From positions 1-64,000 of the forward strand of contig JAKOVI010000162.1 in NCBI GenBank assembly GCA_029782135.1: DNA of 64,000 nucleotides, read 5' to 3'. Of the stretch, positions 1 to 8,522 are shown in pieces. Below the pieces are notes generated by a model. It saw nothing but the letters and a program-made list of their open reading frames with translations. It did no database searches and had not been told where the DNA came from. The number at the start of each line of letters is the position of its first letter. Within the stretch, counting starts at the first letter, position 1. The DNA comes from Bacillota bacterium (GTDB lineage Bacteria; Bacillota; UBA4882; UBA10575). Both the position numbers and the translations under genes were made by a program.

Positions 1-516
1 GTCGGCTCCCTCCGCGGCGGGATCATCGGGCTTGTCCCGATTATCTTCACCTTGGTCATCATCTATGGGTTCATGGGGTACACCGGGATCCCGCTTGATA
101 TCGCCACGGTCTTGGTGGCCGGTGTCTCCATTGGGATCGGGATTGACTACGCAATCCATTTCCTTAACCGTTTCCGCCAGGAGATCCGGATTACTCCTGA
201 GCCGAACACCGCCATCCAAAGGACCTTGCAAACAACCGGCAGGGGCATCATCATCAATGTCCTGACGGTCGCCGCCGGTTTCCTCGTCTTTCTCTTTGCC
301 GAATTGGTACCGCTCCAACGTTTCGGCGCCTTAGTCGCGCTCACCATGCTCAGCTCGGGTTTTGCCACCCTGGTCATCCTGCCGGCGCTCATTTTATTCT
401 TATATGATCGGACAAATATTTTTTCCGCCCCTGCTGAACCGGGGCAGGTAAGCCGGAAAGGACGGCTGCGCCAACCGGGGAAAGCAGTAGCGGAAAGTAT
501 AAATAAAGGAGTGTGA
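1..516 (+). CDS. RND/MMPL-type exporter, C-terminal fragment
   Basis: The reading frame is open from the first base and ends at a TGA at 514-516, so only the last 171 residues are in the window. They are strongly hydrophobic, with about four membrane segments and the motif GIGIDYAIHFLNRF, followed by a charged tail. Glycine-rich helices with a GxxIDY stretch are typical of the second half of RND/MMPL transporters. Directly downstream come a LolA-like protein and a beta-barrel-like protein, so this is probably the inner-membrane pump of an envelope lipid or lipoprotein export set. The substrate cannot be told from the sequence. The N-terminal half lies outside the window. Confidence 0.8.
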   Translation, partial: VGSLRGGIIGLVPIIFTLVIIYGFMGYTGIPLDIATVLVAGVSIGIGIDYAIHFLNRFRQEIRITPEPNTAIQRTLQTTGRGIIINVLTVAAGFLVFLFAELVPLQRFGALVALTMLSSGFATLVILPALILFLYDRTNIFSAPAEPGQVSRKGRLRQPGKAVAESINKGV

Positions 517-518
517 GG

Positions 519-1271
519 ATGATGAAAAAAACCATATTCCCCCTTTTCCTTATTGTTTGTCTCCTTCTCCCGGTCTGCCTTGCGGTCTCCGGTCAAGGAT
601 CAACCGCCCAATCGATCTTAGACCAAGTTAACGAAGTACTGAATGCGCCCAAGGACCAGAAGATGAGCATCAGATTGGTCTTGATCGATAAAGACGGAAA
701 AGAAGAAACACGGGAATTCATGATGATGCAAAAGGGCAAGGAGATGCGGATGGGTAAATTCCTTGCGCCGGCCAGTCAAAAAGGGATTGGCTTCCTCTCT
801 TTGCCCAATGATGTTTTCTATGTCTATATGCCGGCGTACAAAAAGACGCAACGGATCGCCGCCCGGCAGAAAAGCGGTAAATTCGCCGGTACCGACTTCA
901 CCTATCAAGATCTCGGCACCCAGCACTATGGTGACGAGTGGTCTTCCCAACTGCTAGGCACCGAAGAGAACCAATATGTTCTCGAGCTGAAGGCAACCCC
1001 GCAGAACGAGACCGGTTACGCCCGGTTACGCATGTGGGTGGATCAAGCATCCTATTACCCCAGACGCGTGGAGTTTTACGACCAAAAGCAGAACTTGGCC
1101 AAGATCCTCACCAGCCGGAAGATCGAAAAGGTTGCCGGTTATTTGGTCGCCCGGGAACTGGAGATGGAGGACGTGCAAAAGAAGCATAAAACGGTCATGT
1201 TCATCGAGGAGGTTGAGTTTGATACCGGCCTCAGTGACGAATTCTTTACCGAACGTTACCTCAGCCGGTAA
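519..1271 (+). CDS. LolA-like outer-membrane lipoprotein-sorting protein
   Basis: This 250-residue protein begins with a clear Sec signal peptide (Lys pair, then a leucine-rich core ending near AVSGQG). The body has the alternating beta pattern of the LolA-like fold (COG2834), including MMMQKGKEMRMGKFLAPA and a tail of paired strands. Proteins of this type bind a lipid or lipoprotein acyl chain and act outside the inner membrane. It follows the exporter by 2 bases and precedes a beta-barrel-like protein by 34 bases, so the three look like one operon. A GGAG motif lies 7 bases before the ATG at 519; an in-frame GTG at 513 overlaps the previous stop and is less likely. A LolA-like protein in a spore former supports a diderm envelope. 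Confidence 0.8.
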   Translation: MMKKTIFPLFLIVCLLLPVCLAVSGQGSTAQSILDQVNEVLNAPKDQKMSIRLVLIDKDGKEETREFMMMQKGKEMRMGKFLAPASQKGIGFLSLPNDVFYVYMPAYKKTQRIAARQKSGKFAGTDFTYQDLGTQHYGDEWSSQLLGTEENQYVLELKATPQNETGYARLRMWVDQASYYPRRVEFYDQKQNLAKILTSRKIEKVAGYLVARELEMEDVQKKHKTVMFIEEVEFDTGLSDEFFTERYLSR

Positions 1272-1305
1272 TCCACAGAGCTTCCCAAAAAGGAGGGTTC
1301 ATTGG

Positions 1306-2640
1306 ATGAAAAGGAAATTTAGTCGTTCTTTCACTTCTCTTTCGCTTTTCCTGCTTGGACTGGTTCTCTGCGTTCCGCCGGTCCATGCTGCTGAATTGGT
1401 CTGGAGTGGATCATTGGAGACGGAAAGCAGGTTCAGTCTTGGTAACGGGCAGGGACTGACCTGGTTGGAGTCAAATCTTCGCCTCCAACCCGAAGTCACC
1501 GCCAATGATGCCCACTTTTATGCCGAATTGCGCTACCGGATCCCCGGTCTTGATACTGCGGATGTCAGTACAGACAACGCCCCGACCCAGTTGGAGTCCA
1601 CCAAACTCTATCCGGCACAATTGGAGATCAACGAAGCTTATCTGGATCTTTATGCTTTTCCCCATAAAGCGATTGATCTCCGGATCGGCAAACAGTTAAT
1701 CCCCTGGGGAACAGGTTATCTGCTTAACCCGACCAATAACCTTAATCCGGAAGACTTAAGGGATATCTTTAATTTTGGTCAGTATCTGGGCTCTTATGCG
1801 CTGAAAGCCTCTGCCTATCTCGGTGAATTTACCATTACCGGTGTCTATCTCCCGGCCTTTGCACCCGCCACCCTAAACAAGGATTCGTTTATGTCCACGT
1901 CACCCACTTTCCCGGTACCCATTAAGAAATATGAGGACAAAACGATTATCCCTGAGAAGGAACCGGCCGGGTGGGGAGTTAAACTGGAAAAATCCCTGTT
2001 CGGGCTGGATTTCTCCATCAGCTATGTCGATGGCCGCTCCACCCTCCCGGTCCCCAAGTATACCTTCACTCCCCAAATGGGAGGTGTCGATTGTCTCTGT
2101 GAATGGGTTTATCCAACCAGGAGAATTTTGGGGTTTGATCTGGCCGGCTCCTATGGCGACCTTGGCTTCTGGGGAGAAATGGCGGTCTTCTTCCCGGAAG
2201 AAGTTAAGGCCACCTCGGATCTGACGCCGCTCATCGGACAGAAACTGGAGATTACTACCCTCGAGAAAAAAGCTTACCAAAAATACCTGATCGGCATGGA
2301 TTATGCGAGCGGCTCCTTCTATGCCAATCTGCAGTATCTGTATGGGTTCCCGCAAGAAATGGGTGCTGACAATCTCGGTTCGTACTTTGTCAGTTGTCTT
2401 GAATGGACGCTGGCCGACGGCAAAGTAAAAATCCCGTTCAACACATGCCTGGAAGTAAGGGATTTTAAGAATTTCCGCGATAATTACGCGATTCTTTATC
2501 AACCCCAACTCTGTCTTTACCCCGAAATGAACACTGAGATAATCCTTGGCGTACGCATAATCGACGGCCAGCCGGGGACCACCCTCGGGTCGCTCAAAGA
2601 TTTGGACGAAATCTGCTTGAAAGTTAAGTACAGTTTTTAA
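1306..2640 (+). CDS. Putative outer-membrane beta-barrel protein (DUF1302-like)
   Basis: The 444-residue product has a signal peptide ending near PPVHAAE. It then has many short amphipathic strands rich in Tyr, Phe, Gly and Asp, and ends in Lys-Tyr-Ser-Phe, the aromatic C-terminus expected of outer-membrane barrels. A stretch near residues 95-130 (KAIDLRIGKQLIPWGTG) resembles the region of DUF1302-type proteins that often follow RND and LolA-like genes. The start at 1306 is chosen because AAAGGAGGG lies 8 bases before it and a signal peptide follows; the frame is open further upstream but overlaps the previous gene. It is the third gene of the exporter set and is followed by an intrinsic terminator. 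Its role, pore or lipid acceptor, is inferred. Confidence 0.7.
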   Translation: MKRKFSRSFTSLSLFLLGLVLCVPPVHAAELVWSGSLETESRFSLGNGQGLTWLESNLRLQPEVTANDAHFYAELRYRIPGLDTADVSTDNAPTQLESTKLYPAQLEINEAYLDLYAFPHKAIDLRIGKQLIPWGTGYLLNPTNNLNPEDLRDIFNFGQYLGSYALKASAYLGEFTITGVYLPAFAPATLNKDSFMSTSPTFPVPIKKYEDKTIIPEKEPAGWGVKLEKSLFGLDFSISYVDGRSTLPVPKYTFTPQMGGVDCLCEWVYPTRRILGFDLAGSYGDLGFWGEMAVFFPEEVKATSDLTPLIGQKLEITTLEKKAYQKYLIGMDYASGSFYANLQYLYGFPQEMGADNLGSYFVSCLEWTLADGKVKIPFNTCLEVRDFKNFRDNYAILYQPQLCLYPEMNTEIILGVRIIDGQPGTTLGSLKDLDEICLKVKYSF

Positions 2641-2666
2641 CATAAGTCCCCCTAGACATACAAAAA

Positions 2667-2698
2667 CCGGTTCCCTTTTGGGAACCGGATCTTTTTTA
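2667..2698 (+). terminator. Intrinsic terminator after the exporter operon
   Basis: Nine-base stem CCGGTTCCC / GGGAACCGG with a TTTT loop, followed by ATCTTTTTT. It lies 26 bases after the stop of the beta-barrel gene and closes the plus-strand operon. Confidence 0.9.
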
Positions 2699-2702
2699 TA
2701 TT

Positions 2703-2778
2703 TGGTGGACCTGGAGGGATTCGAACCCTTGACCTCTGCGATGCGAACGCAGCGCTCTCCCAGCTGAGCTACAGGCCC
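2703..2778 (-). tRNA. tRNA-Ala (CGC)
   Basis: The reverse complement folds as a complete 76-base cloverleaf with encoded CCA. The anticodon stem CTGCG/CGCAG presents the loop TTCGCAT, giving anticodon CGC. The acceptor stem carries a G3:U70 wobble, the alanine identity element. The T arm contains GGTTCGAATCC. Confidence 0.95.
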
Positions 2779-2797
2779 GTGTGTAATCTGGTTAGAG

Positions 2798-2819
2798 AAA
2801 AAAAGCCCGTTCAGGGCTG
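2798..2819 (-). terminator. Intrinsic terminator overlapping the stop of the 60-residue gene
   Basis: On the minus strand AGCCC-TGAAC-GGGCT is followed by seven T. The TGA stop of the small Cys-rich gene sits in the loop. A terminator placed this way supports the small gene being transcribed. Confidence 0.75.
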
Positions 2820-2993
2820 GCCACGAAAAAGACATTTACCTCCGTAATGCTCATCCCACTTTTTACAGATACGAACAGTATTTAAGGTCCGGGCAGGTTC
2901 ATCTTTCTTGACACAGGATTCATTGTCTTCATCAAAACTATTACATTCTTTACAAACTTTTAGGACCTCTTCTTTAGATAGTTGGAAGACCAT
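2811..2993 (-). CDS. Small cysteine-rich protein of unknown function
   Basis: The 60-residue product has five Cys (positions 13, 16, 26, 43 and 53), including a Cys-Lys-Glu-Cys pair, and many charged residues. This pattern suggests a small metal-binding or redox protein. I do not recognise the family. The ATG is preceded by a weak GGTGGTG. Support comes from the intrinsic terminator that overlaps its stop codon and from the lack of any competing gene. It lies alone between tRNA-Ala and the DNA methyltransferase. Confidence 0.55.
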   Translation of the reverse strand: MVFQLSKEEVLKVCKECNSFDEDNESCVKKDEPARTLNTVRICKKWDEHYGGKCLFRGQP

Positions 2994-3177
2994 TAATCTT
3001 CACCACCCATCGAGGTCGATAAAAAGTTCATTTCGGTATTTTTATTATATCATATCTACGGAAGATTTCAACCCCCCCAGCGGGCAACAACGATCAGAAA
3101 CTCCCTTCTTTAAACGTATTTCCAGCAACTCCTCGCGTCACCTGCAAGCCGCCAGCCCGCGCGCCGGATTATCCCCT

Positions 3178-3996
3178 TTAACCTTTCCGGAAGATCAGAA
3201 TATTTTGGTGGGTAATATTTGAAACAAAACATTTGTTAATGGCATAAGGCCGCAATGGCCGCTGGGTGGCCTGATTCCACCAGATTCGCGTCCCTTTCCA
3301 TTTAAACCCGGTTTTTTGGATCTCCTCCGCCACTTTCGTACTTAAGGGGTAATATTCACCGTTCAGATAACGGTCCCCAATCAGTACGACCAGATACCGG
3401 CGGGGCAGCAGAATTCTCCAAGCCTCCCGGGCAAATGCCGCCATCTTCTCAAGATAGGTGGAGAGATCGGGGGCATTCCCCAAGTCCAAATCTTCCCCTG
3501 GATTATACATCGAAAAATTGGTCTCCGTCGCAAAATCAACCCGGTGGTTACACCCGTACGGGGGATCAGTGATCACGGCGGCCACTTGGCCGGCGGGGAA
3601 TTTCTTCAGTTCTTGCAGGCAGTCTCCCGTCAGCATTATCCCGTCAATCTTCCGTCCCGCCAAGCCCTCAACCAGCCTCTCTTCCTTAACCGAAAAGCAA
3701 GCGGTAATCTCCTGGTAAATCCGTACCCACTCCGGATTGATTTCAATCCCCACCGCTTTCCGTTCGGACAGTGCCGCCCCGAGTAAAGTGCTACCGACCC
3801 CGGCGAACGGGTCAACCACCAGTTCGCCTTTTTTTGTAAAAAAGCGGATAATCTCCGCCATTAATTCCGGCGGTTTAATCGCCCCGTGTCTTTTCCGTAA
3901 CCGGTGCGTCGGATCCGGCGGGTAGTTCGTCGGGTAGATTGTATTTGTCCAATACAGCCACTCCGCCCCGGATAAATGATTCAAGGGGTTTCCCAC
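3178..3996 (-). CDS. DNA methyltransferase of the N4-cytosine/N6-adenine family
   Basis: The 272-residue protein carries the SAM-binding motif DPFAGVGST at 62-70 and the catalytic motif DPPYG at 144-148. A motif X-like segment (HGAIKPPELMAEII) lies before motif I. The order X-I-IV, with the remaining sequence C-terminal, fits the gamma-like arrangement of the N-6/N-4 methylase family. The specificity is unknown, and DPPY alone does not decide adenine or cytosine. No restriction endonuclease or specificity gene is adjacent, so it appears to be an orphan enzyme, perhaps regulatory. Its 3' end lies inside a GC-rich stretch with no clear terminator. Confidence 0.9.
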   Translation of the reverse strand: MGNPLNHLSGAEWLYWTNTIYPTNYPPDPTHRLRKRHGAIKPPELMAEIIRFFTKKGELVVDPFAGVGSTLLGAALSERKAVGIEINPEWVRIYQEITACFSVKEERLVEGLAGRKIDGIMLTGDCLQELKKFPAGQVAAVITDPPYGCNHRVDFATETNFSMYNPGEDLDLGNAPDLSTYLEKMAAFAREAWRILLPRRYLVVLIGDRYLNGEYYPLSTKVAEEIQKTGFKWKGTRIWWNQATQRPLRPYAINKCFVSNITHQNILIFRKG

Positions 3997-4125
3997 TTTT
4001 TCTCCCCCGCTTTGGTCTTCTTCCTCTTATCTTATACTTTCTCCGCGCTGTTTATGTAGGAATCAGGCCAAAACCAGGCAAGTCCAAAGAAAATTTCCGG
4101 TCAGCCGGAAGCAGGCTAGAAAGCA

Positions 4126-4166
4126 TAAAAAAAGCACCTTTCCGGGCGAACCCTTTCAGGTGCTTT
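4126..4166 (-). terminator. Intrinsic terminator after the OstA/LptD-like gene
   Basis: On the minus strand AAGCACCTG pairs with an AGGTGCTT arm across a loop of about 17 bases and is followed by a T7 run. It lies about 50 bases past the stop of the gene ending at 4214. Confidence 0.85.
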
Positions 4167-4213
4167 CGGGCAAAAGTTTATTTCTCTACACCGGGGCAAA
4201 GCTACATGGTTTT

Positions 4214-5518
4214 TTACCAGTTAAACCCGAAATCAAACTCATAGCTCTCGCTAATGAGGTTATAGGCCAAACCAACCCTGAAACAGTGTAGATCCTTGAC
4301 CAACCTTACTTTATTCGTCACCCAATTCAGATCTAGCCCCTTTTGCCAACGATGTTTCCCTTCAACCTCAACCCGCCAGGTTGAAGCAAGCTTGAGCCTG
4401 CCGTTCCAGGAGGTTTCCCAGTACCAACCGTTAAATCTTCCGGCAGGCAAGGTTCCGTCGCCGTAAAAAAGGGCAGTCGACAGCGTAAACCCGGGCAGCA
4501 GGCTGGTTGATATTCTTCCGCCGTAATCCTGCCGTCTGCGGAGCCCCCGCTGATTATCGTTCATGTTTGTACTGTACACCAGTTCGCCCCTGGTCTTCTT
4601 AAAGAGCGGGAAGCCGAGGTTCAGCGTATCTTCACCGACCGTCGACCGGGTATACCAATCACGGTCTAGCTCGGCGCGCAACTGCACACTGCGTGGAAAA
4701 CGGTAAACCAGGACGGCATTGCCGTTCAGGTTCTTTCCCGGCTCCCAGTACAGCCTTGGAGTGATCGTCAAGTTAGGCGTTGGCGTCCAGCGAGCTCCGC
4801 TGCGCAAACGCTGCCACGGCTTGGTGCCTAACCCCAGCCCATAATCAAGGACAAATGTATCGCTGACTTTATGGGTGAAGATCCCCTCCACGAAAAGGCC
4901 ACGTGTACTGTTGGCCCCCACTTCCAACTGCGGCCAACCCTCATAGCCATCAGCCGGCAGGGTCAACGGCGGCAGCGGGAGGACCGGAATGTTTTTTAGA
5001 TATAACAAGCCTGCCTTGCTCTTAATCTTTCCATCCGCAACCACCACCCGGCTGGTTCTAATCTTAATACAAGGAACAGGCAGGTCACACCTGGTAAAGG
5101 TCACATCTTCCATATATTCCTGGTCACCGTCGATCACGCCGGAGGCCCCGATGAGCAAAGACTCGCCAACTCTCCCCCGTGGTTTGGTAATCCTTCCGCG
5201 GCCATCACGGAATGAATACTCTATTTTCTCCCCTTTCCAGGTTCCGGAGGAAGTAGTCAAGGTCACGTCCTTTTCGGCAATCACCAACTCTTCTTCCTGG
5301 TAATAAAAGACCTGCTCCGCTTCGAGCAGAAAATCCTCGGTTGAAAACTTTACGCCACCGGCGGCAGCATAAATCCGCTGTTCCGGATCATACTCGACCT
5401 GTAAAGCCTCAATCTCCAGCTTCTGATCGGCGGCCGCCACCGGGAGCACACCGGAGAAAAGAAGGAAGAAGGCCAGGATAACGGGGTTCAGAATATTCTT
5501 AAAGATTTTCATCCGCAT
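4214..5518 (-). CDS. OstA/LptD-like outer-membrane assembly protein, short form
   Basis: This 434-residue protein has a signal peptide ending near PVAAADQ. An OstA-like jellyroll region (about 30-165) contains the typical KLEIEALQVEYDPEQ and GGVKFST. The C-terminal two thirds are built of aromatic beta strands ending in Phe-Gly-Phe-Asn-Trp, like the last strand of a barrel. In Gram-negative bacteria LptD has this order and places lipopolysaccharide in the outer membrane, but it is usually much longer (over 700 residues). A short form in a spore former could serve another glycolipid or have fewer strands. It stands alone with its own terminator; no other lpt gene is in the window. The start could also be the ATG at 5512. 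Confidence 0.7.
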   Translation of the reverse strand: MRMKIFKNILNPVILAFFLLFSGVLPVAAADQKLEIEALQVEYDPEQRIYAAAGGVKFSTEDFLLEAEQVFYYQEEELVIAEKDVTLTTSSGTWKGEKIEYSFRDGRGRITKPRGRVGESLLIGASGVIDGDQEYMEDVTFTRCDLPVPCIKIRTSRVVVADGKIKSKAGLLYLKNIPVLPLPPLTLPADGYEGWPQLEVGANSTRGLFVEGIFTHKVSDTFVLDYGLGLGTKPWQRLRSGARWTPTPNLTITPRLYWEPGKNLNGNAVLVYRFPRSVQLRAELDRDWYTRSTVGEDTLNLGFPLFKKTRGELVYSTNMNDNQRGLRRRQDYGGRISTSLLPGFTLSTALFYGDGTLPAGRFNGWYWETSWNGRLKLASTWRVEVEGKHRWQKGLDLNWVTNKVRLVKDLHCFRVGLAYNLISESYEFDFGFNW

Positions 5519-5633
5519 CGGTTATTCTACCCTTTCCGCTCATACAAGCCCACAGTCAATCAGTCTTCATTTCTCGCTTTGCAGTGGGAAATCCTTTAAA
5601 AAAGCGGCAGCATATTATGTCAGCCCCGGCAGG

Positions 5634-7223
5634 CTAATCCAGTTTACGGGCCATCCGGAAAAGCGGAAAACCTTGCGGTGAGTAGGTCACCTTCTCCAGT
5701 TTGGCGGAGACCAGATACGGTTTAACACTAAAGTACAAGGGGATCACCGGTAAATCGGCCATCAGCTTTTCTTCGAGGAGATGATAGATCTTGTAGCGGC
5801 TGCTCACATCCATGCGCCGTGCCGCCTCCGTGAGCCAGTAATCATATTCCGCATCCTGATAACCGGTGAAATTCTCCGCCGCCTCAGAATGAAAGAGGCG
5901 TAAAAAGGTCATCGGATCCGGGTAATCACCCTCCCACCCCTGGCGCGCCAGGTAGAAGCGGGCGGTCGAAGCCAGTTCCATGAACTCTTCAAACTTCACG
6001 GCTTTCACTTTAACTTTTAACCCGAGGTTAAGCTCCCACATTTCCGCCAAAATCTTGGCCATCTCGGCGGGAACCGTGCTGTCAACCACTAAAATCTCCA
6101 GTTCCGGGTAACCGTCCTCATTGGGATAACCGGCATTATACAATTGTTCCAGACATTTCTGCCCGTCTGCCGGACCGATTAAATCGCCGCCCGTCTGCCG
6201 GAAATCCGAACCGCTTTTACTGTCGGAGAGCCCCGGGGGGATTAACCCTGTCGCCGGAATTCCACGGAAGCCTAAGGTCTTCGCGACCAGGAGATCGCGG
6301 TTAATCGCCAGCGACAGCGCTTTCCGGAAGGCAACCTGGTTGAGCGGCGGCCGCCGGGTATTCACATAGATAAAGCCTGTCCCCATCGTCGAAGCTTGCA
6401 CCAGGTCCGTCACGTAGCCCGGCAAAATCGAAAACGGCGGTTCTTCCAGGAGGTCAATCATCCCTGCGGTATAAAGAGCTACCGCAGTGTTTGCCGGGAA
6501 AAAAGTAACTTTAATCTCTTTGATATTTCCTCTTTCTCCCCGGTAATAATCATTCGCCACCAAGATCGCATGGTTCCGCGGCTCCCACTTATCAAGGCGG
6601 AAAGGTCCGTTACTGCAAAAGCCGGGGGCGTAATCAAAATTCTTCTCTTTAATATATTTCGCATGGACCGGTAGGAAGGCCGGAAAAGTCAGGAGGTTCA
6701 AAAAATAACTGCAGGGTTCCTCCAGGACAACCTGTAAAACCTTTTCATCGAGGGCTTTAATCCCGACTTCGTCCAGGTTCTTGATCTTCCCTTCCCGGTA
6801 CGAAGCCGCGTTCTTCACGACATCGAGGAGCCAGCGCGAGGGATTCTCCGTCGTCAGCAACCGTTTCCAGGCTAATTCAAAATCATAGGCGGTTAGCCGG
6901 TCGCCGTTTGACCAATAGGTTTCTTTGAGATGGAAAGTATAAGTCCGCCCGTCGGAGGAGATCACCCACTTCGCCGCTGCCCCCGGTAGCAAAACCCCTT
7001 GGTCGCAAACGACCAAACCTTCATGCAAATTGGCAAGAAGAATCTTTTCCGCATCATACAGCGCAAGCTGCGGATCAAATGACAAGGGATTGCTCGCCAG
7101 GTTAATCGCAATACTTTTCCCCTGCTCCGCGGTGCTCAAGTTCAGCGGGGGCAGAAGAAACAGTCCGATTATTAAGATTGAGAGCATCATCCGCCACAAA
7201 TATCCAATCTTTATTCTTTGCAT
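5634..7223 (-). CDS. Peptide/oligopeptide ABC transporter substrate-binding protein (OppA-like)
   Basis: The 529-residue product matches the SBP_bac_5 family: an N-terminal signal segment, then SIAINLASNPLSFDPQ, the block FHLKETYWSNGDRLTAYDFE, and a C-terminal half with FRKALSLAINRD and QGWEGDYPDPMTF. These proteins capture peptides outside the inner membrane and deliver them to an ABC permease. The signal segment lacks a lipobox Cys, so the protein is probably soluble in a periplasm rather than a lipoprotein. The ATG at 7223 is chosen for AGGGAG 7 bases upstream and because the signal peptide starts there. No permease or ATPase gene is adjacent, so it is an orphan binding protein. Confidence 0.9.
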   Translation of the reverse strand: MQRIKIGYLWRMMLSILIIGLFLLPPLNLSTAEQGKSIAINLASNPLSFDPQLALYDAEKILLANLHEGLVVCDQGVLLPGAAAKWVISSDGRTYTFHLKETYWSNGDRLTAYDFELAWKRLLTTENPSRWLLDVVKNAASYREGKIKNLDEVGIKALDEKVLQVVLEEPCSYFLNLLTFPAFLPVHAKYIKEKNFDYAPGFCSNGPFRLDKWEPRNHAILVANDYYRGERGNIKEIKVTFFPANTAVALYTAGMIDLLEEPPFSILPGYVTDLVQASTMGTGFIYVNTRRPPLNQVAFRKALSLAINRDLLVAKTLGFRGIPATGLIPPGLSDSKSGSDFRQTGGDLIGPADGQKCLEQLYNAGYPNEDGYPELEILVVDSTVPAEMAKILAEMWELNLGLKVKVKAVKFEEFMELASTARFYLARQGWEGDYPDPMTFLRLFHSEAAENFTGYQDAEYDYWLTEAARRMDVSSRYKIYHLLEEKLMADLPVIPLYFSVKPYLVSAKLEKVTYSPQGFPLFRMARKLD

Positions 7224-7330
7224 GAAAGTACTCCCTGTCTTGTTTTCTTCTATTTTACCAGAGTTTAGAGGTGAATTGAATAGTAAATCAATCTCTGATT
7301 CCGGCCTGCACATGCGAAATCCGCAATAAA

Positions 7331-7350
7331 AAACCCGGGAAACCCCCGGG
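7331..7350 (-). terminator. Intrinsic terminator after the 26-residue ORF
   Basis: On the minus strand CCCGGG-GGTTT-CCCGGG is followed by TTTTTTATT. It lies about 20 bases past the stop of the YjcZ-like small gene and supports that gene being a separate transcript. Confidence 0.8.
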
Positions 7351-7371
7351 ATTATCCTTCATTGGGTGGAT

Positions 7372-7452
7372 TTAGTAGCGGTGATTAACACCAAGCACCA
7401 GGAGAATAAGGATTAAGAAGATTAAAAACGGTAAAAAATCATTCTTATACAT
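7372..7452 (-). CDS. YjcZ-like tiny sporulation membrane protein
   Basis: A 26-residue ORF reads MYKNDFLPFLIFLILILLV followed by LGVNHRY. It is a single hydrophobic helix with a short polar start and an aromatic end. This is the shape of the YjcZ/SscA-type tiny proteins made during sporulation in Bacillota. A strong GAAGGGGG ribosome-binding site lies 7 bases before the ATG, and an intrinsic terminator follows about 20 bases after the stop, so the unit looks like a real monocistronic gene. Family assignment rests on length and hydrophobic pattern only. Confidence 0.65.
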   Translation of the reverse strand: MYKNDFLPFLIFLILILLVLGVNHRY

Positions 7453-7569
7453 TTAACTTCCCCCTTCGCATCATCGGATCCTTCACTTCATGTTATGACC
7501 GCCGGGGAAGTTTGGAACCGGGCTGATGGAATTTTATCTCCTTTGTCGCCCTGGTGCTTAGGATCGGTC

Positions 7570-8451
7570 CTAGATCAACCCAACCTGCCTTAAAACTTCT
7601 TTCAATTTATCAAGCTCATGTTGTTCAGGTTCGACCATCGGCAGGCGTGGCTTTCCGACCGGCACCCCCAAAAGGTTCAAGGCCGCTTTTACCATAATCG
7701 GATTAGTATTGATAAATAGGACTCTAAACAAAGGAAGTAACTCGTGATGGATTTTGGCGGCTTTTTGGATTTCGCCCTGGCAGAAATGCTCAATCATTTC
7801 TTTCAGCCGCCTCCCGACCAAGTGCGAAGCGACGCTCACCACGCCGACTGCGCCGACCGCCAGCATCGGCAGGGTTAAAACATCATCACCGCTATAGACC
7901 ATAAATTCTTTCGGTAATACCCTTACCATCTCCGCCGCCTGGGCCATGTCACCGGTTGATTCCTTTAAGGCCACGATGTTTTTAACCTCCGCCAGTCTGG
8001 CCATCGTGGCGGGAGTGATGTTCACCCCTGTCCGGCTGGGAATGTTATAAATCATCACCGGTAAGGAAGTTGCTTCCGCCACCGTTCTGAAATGACGGTA
8101 GAGCCCCTCCTGTGGCGGCTTGTTATAATAGGGCGCGACCAGGAGGATACCGTCCACCCCGGTGCGTTCCGCTTCCTTGGTCAATTCCACGGAATGTTTC
8201 GTATCATAACTTCCCGTCCCGGCAATGACGGTCGCTTTCCCGCCAACCGCCTCAACCACGGTCCGAAACAGTGTTAACTTTTCTTCCGTCGTCAGGGTCG
8301 GTGACTCGCCTGTCGTTCCAGAGATCACCAAACCATCCGATCCGTTCTCCACCAACCGTAATGCGAGGTTTTTCGCGGCTTGGTAATCCACCTCTCCTCG
8401 CTCATCAAAAGGTGTAACCATTGCGGTTATTACCTTCCCAAACTCAATCAT
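7570..8451 (-). CDS. dapA: 4-hydroxy-tetrahydrodipicolinate synthase
   Basis: DapA condenses pyruvate with aspartate semialdehyde in the lysine and dipicolinate pathway. The 293-residue product has full family length. It shows SGTTGESPT near residue 44, the catalytic Tyr in MIYNIPSRTG near 134 and the Schiff-base Lys in IVALKESTGD near 162. AAGGGAGG lies before the ATG. It is the last gene of the set dapB, dpaA, dpaB, dapG, dapA, all on the minus strand. This matches the Bacillus spoVF operon layout except that asd is missing here and dapB is upstream. In spore formers the operon is usually switched on in the mother cell to supply dipicolinate. Confidence 0.97.
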   Translation of the reverse strand: MIEFGKVITAMVTPFDERGEVDYQAAKNLALRLVENGSDGLVISGTTGESPTLTTEEKLTLFRTVVEAVGGKATVIAGTGSYDTKHSVELTKEAERTGVDGILLVAPYYNKPPQEGLYRHFRTVAEATSLPVMIYNIPSRTGVNITPATMARLAEVKNIVALKESTGDMAQAAEMVRVLPKEFMVYSGDDVLTLPMLAVGAVGVVSVASHLVGRRLKEMIEHFCQGEIQKAAKIHHELLPLFRVLFINTNPIMVKAALNLLGVPVGKPRLPMVEPEQHELDKLKEVLRQVGLI

Positions 8452-8522
8452 TGGAAAACCTCCCTTTCTTCAGGGGTATTCTTTATGCAGACTGCCTATT
8501 TTGCCGCCCAGCCATCCCCCCT

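Noticed and set aside
1132-1305. Longer start for the beta-barrel gene
   Set aside because: The extra frame overlaps the LolA-like gene and lacks a ribosome-binding site; the start at 1306 has AAAGGAGGG and a signal peptide.
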